DNA from: CAVPGP01 sp963718065
GTDB taxonomy: Bacteria; Actinomycetota; Thermoleophilia; Gaiellales; Gaiellaceae
DNA: 64,000 bases
Assembly (NCBI GenBank): GCA_963718065.1
Contig: CAVQYE010000012.1
Location: forward strand, 124,001-188,000
Direction of reading: 5' to 3'
The notes below the pieces were generated by a model. That model had not been told where the DNA came from. It did not search any database and was given only the letters and a program-made list of their open reading frames with translations. Each line of letters begins with the position of its first letter. Position 1 is the first letter of the stretch. The translations under genes were made by a program, and so were the position numbers. Below, in pieces: positions 10,201 to 20,709 of the stretch.

Positions 10201-13200
10201 ACGGGAGCGTCGTCGCCTTCGAGAGCCTCGCGACGAACCTCGGGGCGCTCGACACGAACGAGTTCTCCGACATCTACGTGCGCAACGCGGATGCGGGCTT
10301 CGAACGCGTCAGCGTCGCGACCGTCACCGGCACCGAGGCGAATGGGCCGAGCTTCTCGCCCGCGATCACGCCGGACGGGCGCTACGTCGCCTTCGTCTCG
10401 AGCGCCACGAACCTCGTGCCGAACGACGTCAATGGTGTCGCCGACGTCTTCGTCCGCGACCGCGAGACGGGGACGACGACCCTCGTCAGCGTCGGCCCGG
10501 GCGGCGTCCAGGCCGACGGCGAGTCGTCGGATGGGCTGCCGCCGAGCATCAGCGCCGACGGGCGCTATGTCGCGTTCTCGTCGATCGCCTCGAACCTCGC
10601 GCAGGGCACGGTCCCCAACACGGAGCACGTCTACGTCCGCGACCTCGTTGCCGAGACGACCGAGGTCATCGACGTCAGTGCAACCGGCAACCGCTCCAAC
10701 GCGCAGTCGGTTGCGGCAAGCATCAGTGACGACGGCCGCTACGTCACCTTCGACTCGGCCGCCTCGAACCTGAGCCCGCTGACCGACGACGGCGGACAGA
10801 ACGTCTTCCGGTACGACCGCCAGACCGGCAGCATCGACGTCGTCGATCTGAATCCGGCCGGCCAGGCCTCGAGCGGCAGCCACAACGGCCAGTTCGGCAC
10901 CGCGCTGAGCGCGAACGGCCGCTACGCCGCGTTCTTCTCCTTCGCGAGCGACCTGCTCGGCCCGGGCAAGGACTCGAACGAGTCGATCGACGTGTTCGTC
11001 CGCGACTTCTCGCCGCCCGCGATCCCGGAGACCGTGACGGCCGACCTGGTCGCCGGCAAGCCGACCGTGGAAGCCGGAGCCGCCGACATCCCGATCGCCG
11101 ACCTGCCGTTGTCGCTCGCGCTGCAGCCGTCGACGACGAGCTCGTCGCCGATCGCCCAGCAGCCGGTCGCCCAGCAACCCGTCGCGCAGCAGCCGATCGC
11201 CCAGCAGCCGATCGCGCAACAGCCGATCGCGCAGCAGCCGATCGCCCAGTTCGGGCTGACCGTGTCCGACGTCGCGGCCGCGCTCGGCGATGTCTCGCTC
11301 GCCTCGATCCCGACGACGTATCCGGGCGGCTGGCCGGCCGTTCAGACGGGCACCCGCTTCGAGGGCTTCCCGGCGCAGTCGGTGACGCTCGGGCAGCTGA
11401 TCAAGTCGTTCCCGAAGACGTGCAACCCGGCCGTGCTCGGCAGCTGCAAGGCCCCGCCGCCGCTCGACGGCGTCACGACGACGCCGCGGCAGCTGGTGCT
11501 CGCCGATCTCGACCTCTCGCAGAGCCGGCTGCGGAACCTGCCGCTGATGGCGTTCGCCTACGGCGGCACGCTGCTCTCGCAGCTCAACCCTGGCGCATCG
11601 ACAGGCCCCGACCAGCCCGCCCTCACCGACTGGTGCACCGCGTTCGCCGGGCCGCCGATCAACTGCACGAATCCGGCGAGCCTCTCGGGTCAGACCGTGA
11701 TGGGAGCTGCCCTGCAGGGCGCTCCGGTCGCGCAGCAGCCGATCGCCCAGCAGCCCATTGCGCAGCAGCCGATCGCCCAGCAGCCGATCGCGCAGATGCC
11801 GATCGCGCAGATGCCGATCGCGCAGTTCGCAACCTCGGCCTCGCCGATCGCGCAGCAGCCGATCGCGCAGCAGGACCTCGCCGCCTCGCACATGGACACG
11901 CTCTCGCTGCGCCAGATCCTCGCCGCGCACTCACGGCTCGGCTCGATCCAGGTCGCGGCGCTCGCGAACAAGGCCGCGATCGTCACCGGCGGCACCGGGA
12001 GCACACTCGCCGACCTCTTCGCCGCCGCGCCGACGAACATCGCCGCGACCGCGACGCTCGGCACGCTCGCGGTGAACACGAGCCTGGCCGGCTTCGCCCT
12101 CGGTGACATCGCCTTCTACGGCGACCTGAAGGTGATCGACCTCGTCAACGGCCTGCCGCAGCCGAACACCTACACCGTCGCCGATCTGATCGCGATCATG
12201 GTCTCGCGCGCCGCGCTCGACTGGGAGAGCATCCCCGCCGACCGCTTGGCCGCGTTCGGCAAGAACCCCGCCGGCTTGATGACGTGGCATGCGGGCTTCA
12301 CGCTCGGCGGCTCAGGCGTGGGCGCGACCGACGTCAAGCTGACGCTCCCGTCCGGCTTCCGCTACGTGCCAGGCTCGGCGAAGCTGAAGAACGGCACCTC
12401 GACGACGCCGCTGCCGGATCCCGCGAGCCTCGGCAACGCCCTGACGTTCTCCGTGACGAACGTCGACTTCGGCACCCCGTACACGATCGACGTCGACACG
12501 TATGCCGGCTTCGTGCTCGGCCCCACACAGGCCAAGCTCGACGTGCTACCCGCGCTCGGCCCGCTCACCGGTGCGGACACCGCGGCGGTGATCGTCAGCG
12601 ACACGTTCGAGGCGAACGACACTCCCGCCGGCGCTGCGCCCGTCTCCCCGAACACGAACCTCCAGCTCTCGTACGTCGCGCAGGCCGGCGACGTCGACTA
12701 CTTCTCCGTCGACACGCAGCCGGGCGACCGCCTCTCGGTTCATCTCGCGAACGTCTCGGCCGACTTCGACCTCTCGATCATCGCGCCGGCCCAGACGAAG
12801 CTCCGCACGACCGGCGCCACCGGGCCGCCGCAGCAGAACGCCTCGATCCGCGACGACGGGGTCGACACGACGAACGTCAGCGACTCGCTCGAGCCGGCGC
12901 CGCTGCAGGACACCCCGGTCGCGCAGCAGCCGGTCGCGCAGCAGCCGATCGCGCAGCAGTCGGTGAACCGAGGCGCGAACGACGAGGACGGCGCCGTGAT
13001 CGCGAAGGGCGGCAAGTACCTGATCAAGATCGCCGGCTACGGCGACGCGTCGAGCCCGACGCCGTACGCGTTGCGGGTGACCGAGACGCCGCCGCAGGTC
13101 GACGCGACGTGCAGCCCGCGGAACCTGCCGAACCTGCCGGCGAGCGAGCGCGGCGCGCTGCCCGTCGGCATCCCGGCGAACACGAACACGATCTTCCTCG

Positions 13201-16089
13201 TCGACCGCTACCGGCTCGCGCAGACGTACACGACCGGCGACGCGGCGAACGTGATGACCGCGCTCGGCGGCCTCGCGGGCCAGGCTGCCCTCGGCGTCCG
13301 CGGCGTCGTCGAGCCCGTCGAGGCCTGGCCCGGCGTGCAGGCGCTCTACGACGCCTGGGATCAGAACCCGTGCTCGGCCTCCCGCGCCAACGCGGTCTCG
13401 ACCGCGCTCGCCGGGATCGTCGACTCGGTGCGGCAGAGCGCGCCCGGCCTGAAGTACGTCGTCCTCGTCGGCGGCTACGACCTGCTGCCGCCGTTCGTGA
13501 TCCCCGACCTGACCCGGATCGCCAACGAGACCGGCTACGCCTCGACGTTCGCAGGGAACCAGTACTGGGGCTGGCTCGCGACCTCGAACATCTTGAGCGA
13601 CGAGCCCTACTACGACACCGACCCGGTCGACCTCCGTGACACGCAGTTCTTCCTCGGCGACCTCGTCGGCGGGCGGCTGGTCGAAGACTCCTGACCAGAT
13701 CGTCAGCGCGGCGACGCGCTTCTCGAATCCGACCGTCAACGGCAGGCTGAACCGCTCGACGGCGCTCTCGACCGGCTACGACTTCGTCAAGGACGGCGCG
13801 CAGGCGGTCGCCGACGCGGCCAAGACGTATCTGCCGGCGCCGAGCGTCAGGACGTTGATCAACGACGGCTTCGCCGCGACCGACCTCGTCTCGGCGCTCT
13901 TCCCTGCGACGGGTGCGGCGAGCATCAACAGCCTCAACGGGCACTACGACCATTACCGCGCGCTGTCCGCCGCGGGCAGCGCCGCCGGCACGCTCGACGT
14001 CATGTCGACGAGCGACGTCGACGCGCGGAGCGGCGCACTCGCAGGCGACGTGCTGTTCAGCGTCGGCTGCCACGCGGGCCTGCCCGTCTCGGATGTGATC
14101 GTCGGCACGACGACGCCGAGCCGCGACTGGGATCAGGCGCTCGCCTCGCAGGGCTCCGTCTGGGCGGCGAACACCGGCTTCGGCCTCGGCGACACCGACA
14201 CGGTCGCCTTCTCGGAGCGGCTGATGGCGCTCTTCGCCGGCAACCTGAACGGCTCGCTCAGCATCGGCGAGGCGCTCACCCGCGCCAAGCAGCAGTACTA
14301 CCTCGACCGCCCGGCCCTCAGCGCCTACGACGAGAAGTCGCTGCTCGAGGCCTCGCTCTTCGGGCTGCCGTTCTACAACGTCGGCGCTCCGACCACGGCT
14401 CCGGCGCCTCCGACCACGGTTCCGGGCACGACGGCTGCGACGACGCCGGCCGCGAGCCCGATCGCCCCGGACCCGGTCAGCGGCATCGACTCGGCGACGT
14501 TCTCGGCGACACCCGACTTCGGCACCGTGATCACCGGCAAGCACGGCAAGTTCTACGCCAACGCCGGCGGGGTCGACGTCGTCAACTACCGGCCGCTCGT
14601 CCCGAAGCTGACGATGCCCGCGACGAAGCCGGGCCTGCGCGCGCATTCGCCGTTCATCGAGACGCTCCAGTCGGTCGACGAGGCCAACTTCGACGGCGAC
14701 TTCGTGACGCCGACAGAGGATCTGACGGCACTCTCGCCCGAGGCGGTCTTCGGCGACGCCGCGTTCCCGAGCACGCTCGCGACGATCGTCAGCGCGAAGA
14801 TCGGCACCGGGATCCAGTCGCAGCTCGATCTCGGCACCGGCCAGTTCTCGACCGACGACACGCTCGACAACAGCGGCGTCGGCCTGATGCGGCGCTTCAC
14901 GCAGATCACGGGCCGCGTCTTCTACGGGACGACCGGGACGTTCGCGCCGCCGACGATCGGCTCGACGTCCGCAACGAAGTTCGGGTCGAACGTCGGCTTC
15001 GTCGTCAACGTCTGCGACAGCGTCCGCACCTATGTCCTCTTCCACGACCTCGGCACGCCGAATGCGCCGTGGACGGGCGTGAACCTCGTGCTCGATCCGG
15101 GTGCGGGCAGCTGCCGCTGGAGCGGCGGCGCGACCTTCGTCGGCCCCGAGGTCGAGTACTTCGTGCAGGCGTGCACCGCCGCCGGCGACTGCGCGCAGAG
15201 CTCCAACAAGGCGAAGAACTACGACGCGCAGAACGCACCGGTCGACTCGGATCCGGCGCCCGGCCAGGGTCGGGTGACGATCGCGCTCGCAGGCCCGGCC
15301 TCCACGCCCGCCGGCTTCTTCACCGGCCCCGTGACGGTGGACGCGACCGACAGCGTCTCCGGCGTTGCGTTGACGGCGACGGTCGACGGTGTGCCGCGCG
15401 CGCTGCCCACGCAGGTGACGACGGACGGGCTGCACCTCGTCACGGTCACGGCCGCTGACGGCGGCCATGCCTCACGCGCGTTCCTGATCGACGGCACGCG
15501 GCCGCAGATCGTGATCACGACGCCCGCCGAAGGCGCCGTCTACAACTTGAACAGCGTCGTCAAGGCGGACTTCACGTGCCTCGATGCCGGCTCGGGCATC
15601 AAGAGCTGCACGGGCACGGTGGCGAACGGCGCGCGCATCTCGACCTCGCAGATCGGTGACAACACGTTCACCGTCACGGCCAAGGACTCCGTCGGCAACG
15701 TGACGACGCTGACGCATCACTACACGGTCGCCTGGCCGTTCACCGGCTTCCTCTTCCCGGTCAAGAACCCGCCCGTGGTCAATTTCGTCAAGGGAGGCTT
15801 CTACGTGCCGTTGCGCTTCTCGCTCGGTGGCAACCGCAGCCTCTCGATCTTCGCCACCGGCTTCCCGAAGTCGACCGCGATCCCGTGCCCGCACATGTCG
15901 GCGAGCACCATGAACGACGACGACGAGCAAGGAAGCCCGCCGCTGCCGAGCGTGCTGGTCTACATCGGGTTCATCGACCAGTACATCTACTTCTGGAAGA
16001 CCGAGCGCAGCTGGGCCGGCACGTGCCGTGACTTCAACATGAAGCTGAAGGACGGCACCGAGCACCACGCCCTCTTCAAGATCTTCTGA
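7208..16089 (+). CDS. Giant secreted multidomain protein: beta-propeller, PIAQQ repeats, C25-like peptidase domain (two frameshifts)
   Basis: One gene read through two single-base insertions (C at 9965, G at 13686); corrected length is about 2959 residues. It opens with GTG, GGAAGGGGAG upstream, and a signal peptide. Order: PD40/TolB-like propeller repeats with SPDG(T/S)K motifs (about 30-670), Ig-like domains (to about 840), a second propeller set with ISDDGRYV(A/T)F motifs (to about 1270), PIAQQ arrays at 1314-1347, 1506-1555 and 1903-1917, a DUF11-like and a PPC-like domain (about 1690-1960), then a gingipain/caspase-fold-like region with VLVGGYDLLP, a His in NGHYDHY (2245 or 2248) and a Cys in VGCHAG (2287), and C-terminal Ig-like domains. 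Secretion and the fold are inferred; the substrate is unknown. Confidence 0.75.
11148..11249 (+). repeat. PIAQQ-coding 15-bp tandem array 1
   Basis: Six full units and one partial unit of the 15-base repeat CCGATCGCSCAGCAG, encoding PIAQQ or PVAQQ. It joins the second propeller block to the next domain. Synonymous changes between units (CAG/CAA, GCC/GCG, ATC/GTC) show that the peptide, not only the DNA, is being kept. Confidence 0.9.
11724..11873 (+). repeat. PIAQQ-coding 15-bp tandem array 2
   Basis: Ten five-residue units: PVAQQ, three PIAQQ, two PIAQM, PIAQF, one diverged ATSAS unit, then two PIAQQ. The diverged unit keeps the five-residue register. Same 15-base repeat as in array 1. Confidence 0.9.
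12915..12959 (+). repeat. PIAQQ-coding 15-bp tandem array 3
   Basis: Three units, PVAQQ PVAQQ PIAQQ, inserted inside the PPC-like domain just before a strand ending in KYLIKIAGYGD. This is the shortest of the three arrays in the same gene. Confidence 0.85.
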
Positions 16090-16101
16090 TCTGCGGCGGG
16101 T

Positions 16102-17629
16102 CTAGCCGAGCCGCAGCTCGTCGTCGGCCTGCTCGATCACGAGCGCGTCGTGCGTCGCGCAGAGCACCGCGGCGCCCGTGCTCGCGCGCCAGCCGCGCGA
16201 GCAGCCCCGCCATCGCCACGGCGTTGGCGCCGTCGAGGCGGGAGGTGGGCTCGTCGGCGAGCAGGAGCCGCGGCCGGGAGACGACCGCCCGCGCGATCGC
16301 GACGCGCTCTCGCTCGCCCGGCCGAGAGCCGCGAGACGCGCTGCTCGGCGCGGTCGGCGAGGCCGAGCGTCTCGAGGAGCTCGAGCGCTCCCTCGGGGCC
16401 GAGACCGCGGACGGCGAGCGCGAGCTCGACGTTCTCGCGGGCGGCAGAGAAACGGGACGAGCCCCGGCTGCTGGCCGACGAAGCCCACGAGCCGGCGGCG
16501 CAGCTCCGCCCGCCCGGTGCGGTCGAGCCCCGCCAGCGCTGTGCCGTCGAGGACGACGTCGCCGGCGTCGGGAAGCTCGAGCCCCGCGATGATCTGCAGC
16601 AGCGTCGTCTTGCCCGAGCCCGACGGACCCGTGACCGCATAGAGGCGACCGGCCTCGAACACGGCGTCGAGCTGCGCGAAGACCGGGTTCGCGCCGTACG
16701 CCTTCGCGAGGCCACGCGCACCTCGGCGACCACGCCGGCAGCGGCGGCTCAGGTGCTGCGTCGACGGGCACGACCGGCGCGGGCGCCTCCGCTCGCAGGC
16801 CCGTCGCGGTGACGACGATCCGTCCCTCCTCCAGCGAGGCGGTCGCATGCGAGGCAATGCCGGCGCGGGCGAGGAGCTCCTCGGGGAGGCGGAGCCAGCC
16901 GCCGCGGCCGACGACGATCGTGTCGGAGACGCCGCCCTCGCGTGCCCACTCCTCGGCGACGCGGCCGTCCCGGATGCGGACGATCCGGTCGGCGATGGAG
17001 GCCGACTCCGGGTCGTGGCTGACGATCACGGTCGTACAGCCCTCGTCGCGTGCGAGGTCGCCGATCAGCCTGTACACGGCGTCTGCGTTCGCCGCATCGA
17101 GCTCGCCGGTCGGCTCGTCGGCCAGCAAGAGGCGAGGGCGGTGCGCGAGCGCGGCGCACACGGCGACGCGCTGCTGCTCGCCGCCCGAGAGCTCCGCGGG
17201 GCGACGATCGCGCTTGTCGGCGAGCCCGACGCGCTCCAGCAGCTCGTCGGCTCGGCGCAGGCGAGCCTCGCGCGGCTCGCCGCGCAGGCCGAGCTGGAGC
17301 GCGACGAGGTCCCGCGCCGTCAGCTCGGCGGCGAGCGCGCGCGCGTAGTGCTGGTCGGCGTAGCCGAGCGTCCGGGTGCGATACGCCGAGAGGTTGCGGG
17401 CGTCGAGCTTCGCCACGTCCCGGCCGAAGACGCGCACGATCCCGGCCGACGGCCGGTCGAGCCCGGCCAGGATCCGCAGGAAGGACGTCTTGCCCGAGCC
17501 GCTCGGGCCGAGCACCGTCACGACCTCACGCTCCTCGACTGCCAGGGACAGCCCCTGCAGCGCGGCCGCGTCGCCCTCCGGCGTCGAGTGGACGCGGAAG
17601 AGATCGCGGATCTCGACGGCGGCCGTCAC
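16102..17629 (-). CDS. Tandem-domain ABC transporter ATPase, interrupted by five frameshifts
   Basis: GTG start at 17629 overlaps the permease stop (GTGA). The first ATPase domain is intact: GPSGSGKTS, LSGGEQQRVA signature, LLLADEPTGELD Walker B and SHD switch. A second domain follows (GPSGSGKTT, Q-loop GFVGQQPG, a signature reading LSAGERERVA, LLLADEPTSRLD, CATHD), but its parts lie in different frames, with shifts near 16733, 16713 (deletions), 16446, 16320 and 16178 (insertions). Because every motif survives, read errors are likelier than decay, though a real pseudogene is possible. Two ATPase domains in one chain would supply both nucleotide sites for the FtsX-like permease upstream (LolD/MacB type). 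Confidence 0.7.
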
Positions 17630-20600
17630 GCGCCCGCCTCCGAGACGCGGCCGACCTCTCGGCCGCGGAACGCGGCGCGGGTCGCGAGCACGACGGTGGC
17701 CCAGGCCAGCAGCGCGTAGCCGAGCACGCCGGCGAGGACGAGCGGGCCGTCGAGCACGAGGCGGAGCGGCGGCTCAGGCGCACCCGCGTTCGCCGTCAGC
17801 GTCACGAGGTCGGTGACGAGCGCGCTCAGCACCAGGCCGGTGAGAAGGCCGCCGGCGAGGCCGGTCGCGGCGACGACGAGGGTGCGCAGCCGCAGATGCC
17901 GCCGCAGCTGGGCCGGTGTCGCACCCTGCGCTTCGAGGTCGCGGAGCTCACCGTTCTCGTCGCGCAGGTCGGAGACGAGCCCGAGCAGCAGGCCGACAAT
18001 CGCCAGCAAGAGTGCGACGAGCGCCGTGCCCGCGAGCGTGAGCAGCGCGCCGCGCGAGAGCGGGTCGGCGCGCAGGCGGGACTCGAGGTCCGACCGCGTC
18101 TGCACCGACAGGACGTCGAACGGCGTTCGCGCGAGCGCCGCGCGGTCGACGTGACCGTCAAGCCAGATCTCGTTCGTGACGCCGAGTCCCGGGAAGGCGG
18201 TGTTCAACGCGGTCGAGAGCGTGTCGCGATCCACGACGACGACCTCGGAGCCGGTGACGGACGGAAAGTGGCGGACGACGCCGGCGACACGCACCGTCAG
18301 CGGCTCGCCCTCGACCTGCACCGGGACAAGGCCGTTGTTCGCGGCCGCAGCGAGCGTGGGCGAGACGAGCGCGCGGACCGGCTGTCCGTCGGTCGGCTGA
18401 CGCGCGCGGATTCCGCCGACGAGGTCCGTCGTCAGCTGGTAGCGGACGACCGGCCCTGTCAGCGCGGCGCCCTCGCCGGCGCGCCACGTTTGCCAGGGCA
18501 CGTCGAGCGACGAGCCGTCGACGGCGAGCGAGCGGATGCGCATCGTGCCGGTGCTGACGGGCTGCAGGCCCGTGCCGGCGTTCGCGGTCAGCCGTCCGTT
18601 GTTCAGCTGGTCGAAGGCGAGCGCGACGAGCTTTCCGCCTCGCACGCCGGCGGGCAGCCGGACCGAGAGCCGGGTGTCGCGGCCGGAGGTTGCGCCGAGG
18701 CGGAGGTACGCGAACTCGCCGCGCGGCGACGAGATGACCGCACGGACGGCGATGTTCGTCCCGGTCACGTTCGCTCGCAGTTCGAGCTCCTGCGCCCCGT
18801 TCGGAATCGGGACGCCGCGCATCGTGGTGTCGCCGGCGGGCCGGATCGAGCGCGCGAGCCCGTCGATCGAGCGGGAGGAGAAGTCGCTGCGCCAGCCGCC
18901 GACCTTGGGCAGCGCTGCCGCGGGAATCCCGAGCAGCGTCACGCTGGGCGCGCCCGCGAGCCGGCCGGCATCTCCGGCAAGGCGCAGCACCGGCGTCGCG
19001 CGGTCGGCGAGCTTGCCGTACTGCGCCGCGCCGGCCGCCTGCGGGATCGTCACGAGCTGCGAGAGATCCTCTTGCAGCACCGCGTCCGCAGGCACCGCGA
19101 ACGCGGCCTGATCCGTCTGCCCGCGGTCGAGCGTCAGCCGGTAGGTCGCCGCGAAGAGAGCCATGCCGAGGCTGACGACGAGGAAGGTCGCCGCGACAGC
19201 CGCGTGGCCCGGGTTGCGCGCGAGCGAGAGCGCGGCGAGGCGGGCCGAGACCGGCCCGCGCCTGCCCAGCCGCTCGGCCGCCCGGAGCAGCGGCACGAGC
19301 CCGCGCGCGGTGAGGATCGCGGCGACGAAGGCGATCAGGGCGGGGAGAAGGAGCAGGAAGGTGCCGGTACCGCCTCCCGCGGCGAGCGAAGCCGCATCCG
19401 CATGGCCGCGTGTCAGTCCGACGACGATCGCGAGCAGCGCGCCGAGCGCGGCCACGTCGAGCGCCGAGAGCGAGAAGCCCGCGAGCCGCAGCGCGGGCGA
19501 GCGCATCGCGCCGAAGAGGAGCAACGTCGCGGCGGTGGCGAGCGCGACGGCCAGCACGACGCCGCGGCCGGAGACGACCGAGTGCCGCAGGATGTCGCCC
19601 GCCGGCGATCCGGCGCGGCCCGCGATCAGCGCCGCGCCCGTTGCGCCGACGAGCCAGCCGAGCAGTGTCGCGACAGCGGCCACGGCCGCCGCTTCTCCGG
19701 TCGAGAAGAGGACGAGCTGCCAGCGCCGGGCGCCGTACCACGAGAGGCGTTGCCAGGCTGCCTCGACGTCACGACGGAGGCTGCTCGCCGCCAGGATCGT
19801 GAAGGCCAGGAGGAGCGTCGCCGCCTCGCCGCCGAGCAGGAGCAGACGCTGTGCGCCGGCGCGGCTCGTGGCGGCGGCCGCACGCAACGCCGGCACGGGC
19901 GCCGTCACGTCGAACGCCTCCGAGTGCGACGCGATCTCCGAGCGGGTGCGGTCGACGGCGTCGCCGAAGCGGCCGATCGCCCACGGATGAACGTCTCCCG
20001 GCAGCACCGGGACGATCCAGGCGTAGCTGCGGAAGAACGTTGCCAGCTCGGGCGTCTGCGAGAGCTGGCGAACGCCTTCGGCGATCAGGAGCGGCGGCTG
20101 GACGGGTGCGTGATACGCAACGGCCGTCGCGATGACCGACGTGTCGGAGGCGCGCTGGATGAAGCCGGCGAACGGCGCGTCCGGACGGAGCGAGACGGTG
20201 CCGACCTCGACGAGCCGCAGGTCCTTCGTGCTCGGCACCGCGCCCGTGCCGTCGAGCCGCACGACCTCGCAGCGCCGCGTCGGCACGCATGTCCTGGGCA
20301 GGCGCCCCGACCGCAGCTGCACCCAGCGGGAGAGCCCGTCGACCGCGCGCAGGTCGACGAGGTTGCCGTGGATCTGCGCCTCGCGGAAGAGCATCACCGA
20401 GACGGGCTCGTGACCGTTCAGCCGTCGCAGCGCGGGCCGGGCGACGCGGTCGAGCGAGCGCCAGTCGCCCTCGCCGATCCCCTGCGCGCCGAACCACGCG
20501 GCCTGCACCGTCCGGTCGCCGATCGGCATCTGCTGCGTCGCCTGGGCCAGCGCGCGGTCGCGCATCACGAGCGAGCCGGCGAGCACCGCGCGCGAGGACG

Positions 20601-20709
20601 GCTGCGCCGCCAGCACGCCGACGCCGACGAGCGCGAGCCGCTCGCCGCGATGGGTGAGGCGAGTCCAGACGAGCTGCAGCGGGTAGCTCAGGCGCCGCAG
20701 CCCGCTCAT
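17626..20709 (-). CDS. FtsX/MacB-type ABC transporter permease
   Basis: Start ATG 20709 overlaps the LysR stop as ATGA, so the two are translationally coupled. The 1027 residues begin with one membrane segment after LQLVWTRLTHRGERLALVG, a large extracytoplasmic domain, then two clusters of membrane helices (about 290-550 and at the C-terminus, including GTALVALLLAIVGLLLGLV and TLVVAATGLAGGLLTGLVL). This is the layout of FtsX-like permeases with a duplicated core that extract lipids or export peptides rather than importing. The frame is open upstream into the LysR gene only because of a frameshift there. Its partner ATPase starts within its stop codon. Confidence 0.75.
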   Translation of the reverse strand: MSGLRRLSYPLQLVWTRLTHRGERLALVGVGVLAAQPSSRAVLAGSLVMRDRALAQATQQMPIGDRTVQAAWFGAQGIGEGDWRSLDRVARPALRRLNGHEPVSVMLFREAQIHGNLVDLRAVDGLSRWVQLRSGRLPRTCVPTRRCEVVRLDGTGAVPSTKDLRLVEVGTVSLRPDAPFAGFIQRASDTSVIATAVAYHAPVQPPLLIAEGVRQLSQTPELATFFRSYAWIVPVLPGDVHPWAIGRFGDAVDRTRSEIASHSEAFDVTAPVPALRAAAATSRAGAQRLLLLGGEAATLLLAFTILAASSLRRDVEAAWQRLSWYGARRWQLVLFSTGEAAAVAAVATLLGWLVGATGAALIAGRAGSPAGDILRHSVVSGRGVVLAVALATAATLLLFGAMRSPALRLAGFSLSALDVAALGALLAIVVGLTRGHADAASLAAGGGTGTFLLLLPALIAFVAAILTARGLVPLLRAAERLGRRGPVSARLAALSLARNPGHAAVAATFLVVSLGMALFAATYRLTLDRGQTDQAAFAVPADAVLQEDLSQLVTIPQAAGAAQYGKLADRATPVLRLAGDAGRLAGAPSVTLLGIPAAALPKVGGWRSDFSSRSIDGLARSIRPAGDTTMRGVPIPNGAQELELRANVTGTNIAVRAVISSPRGEFAYLRLGATSGRDTRLSVRLPAGVRGGKLVALAFDQLNNGRLTANAGTGLQPVSTGTMRIRSLAVDGSSLDVPWQTWRAGEGAALTGPVVRYQLTTDLVGGIRARQPTDGQPVRALVSPTLAAAANNGLVPVQVEGEPLTVRVAGVVRHFPSVTGSEVVVVDRDTLSTALNTAFPGLGVTNEIWLDGHVDRAALARTPFDVLSVQTRSDLESRLRADPLSRGALLTLAGTALVALLLAIVGLLLGLVSDLRDENGELRDLEAQGATPAQLRRHLRLRTLVVAATGLAGGLLTGLVLSALVTDLVTLTANAGAPEPPLRLVLDGPLVLAGVLGYALLAWATVVLATRAAFRGREVGRVSEAGA

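Noticed and set aside
11148..11873. Short tandem repeats as a possible CRISPR array
   Set aside because: Units are 15 bases with no unique spacers and keep a coding frame across the giant protein.
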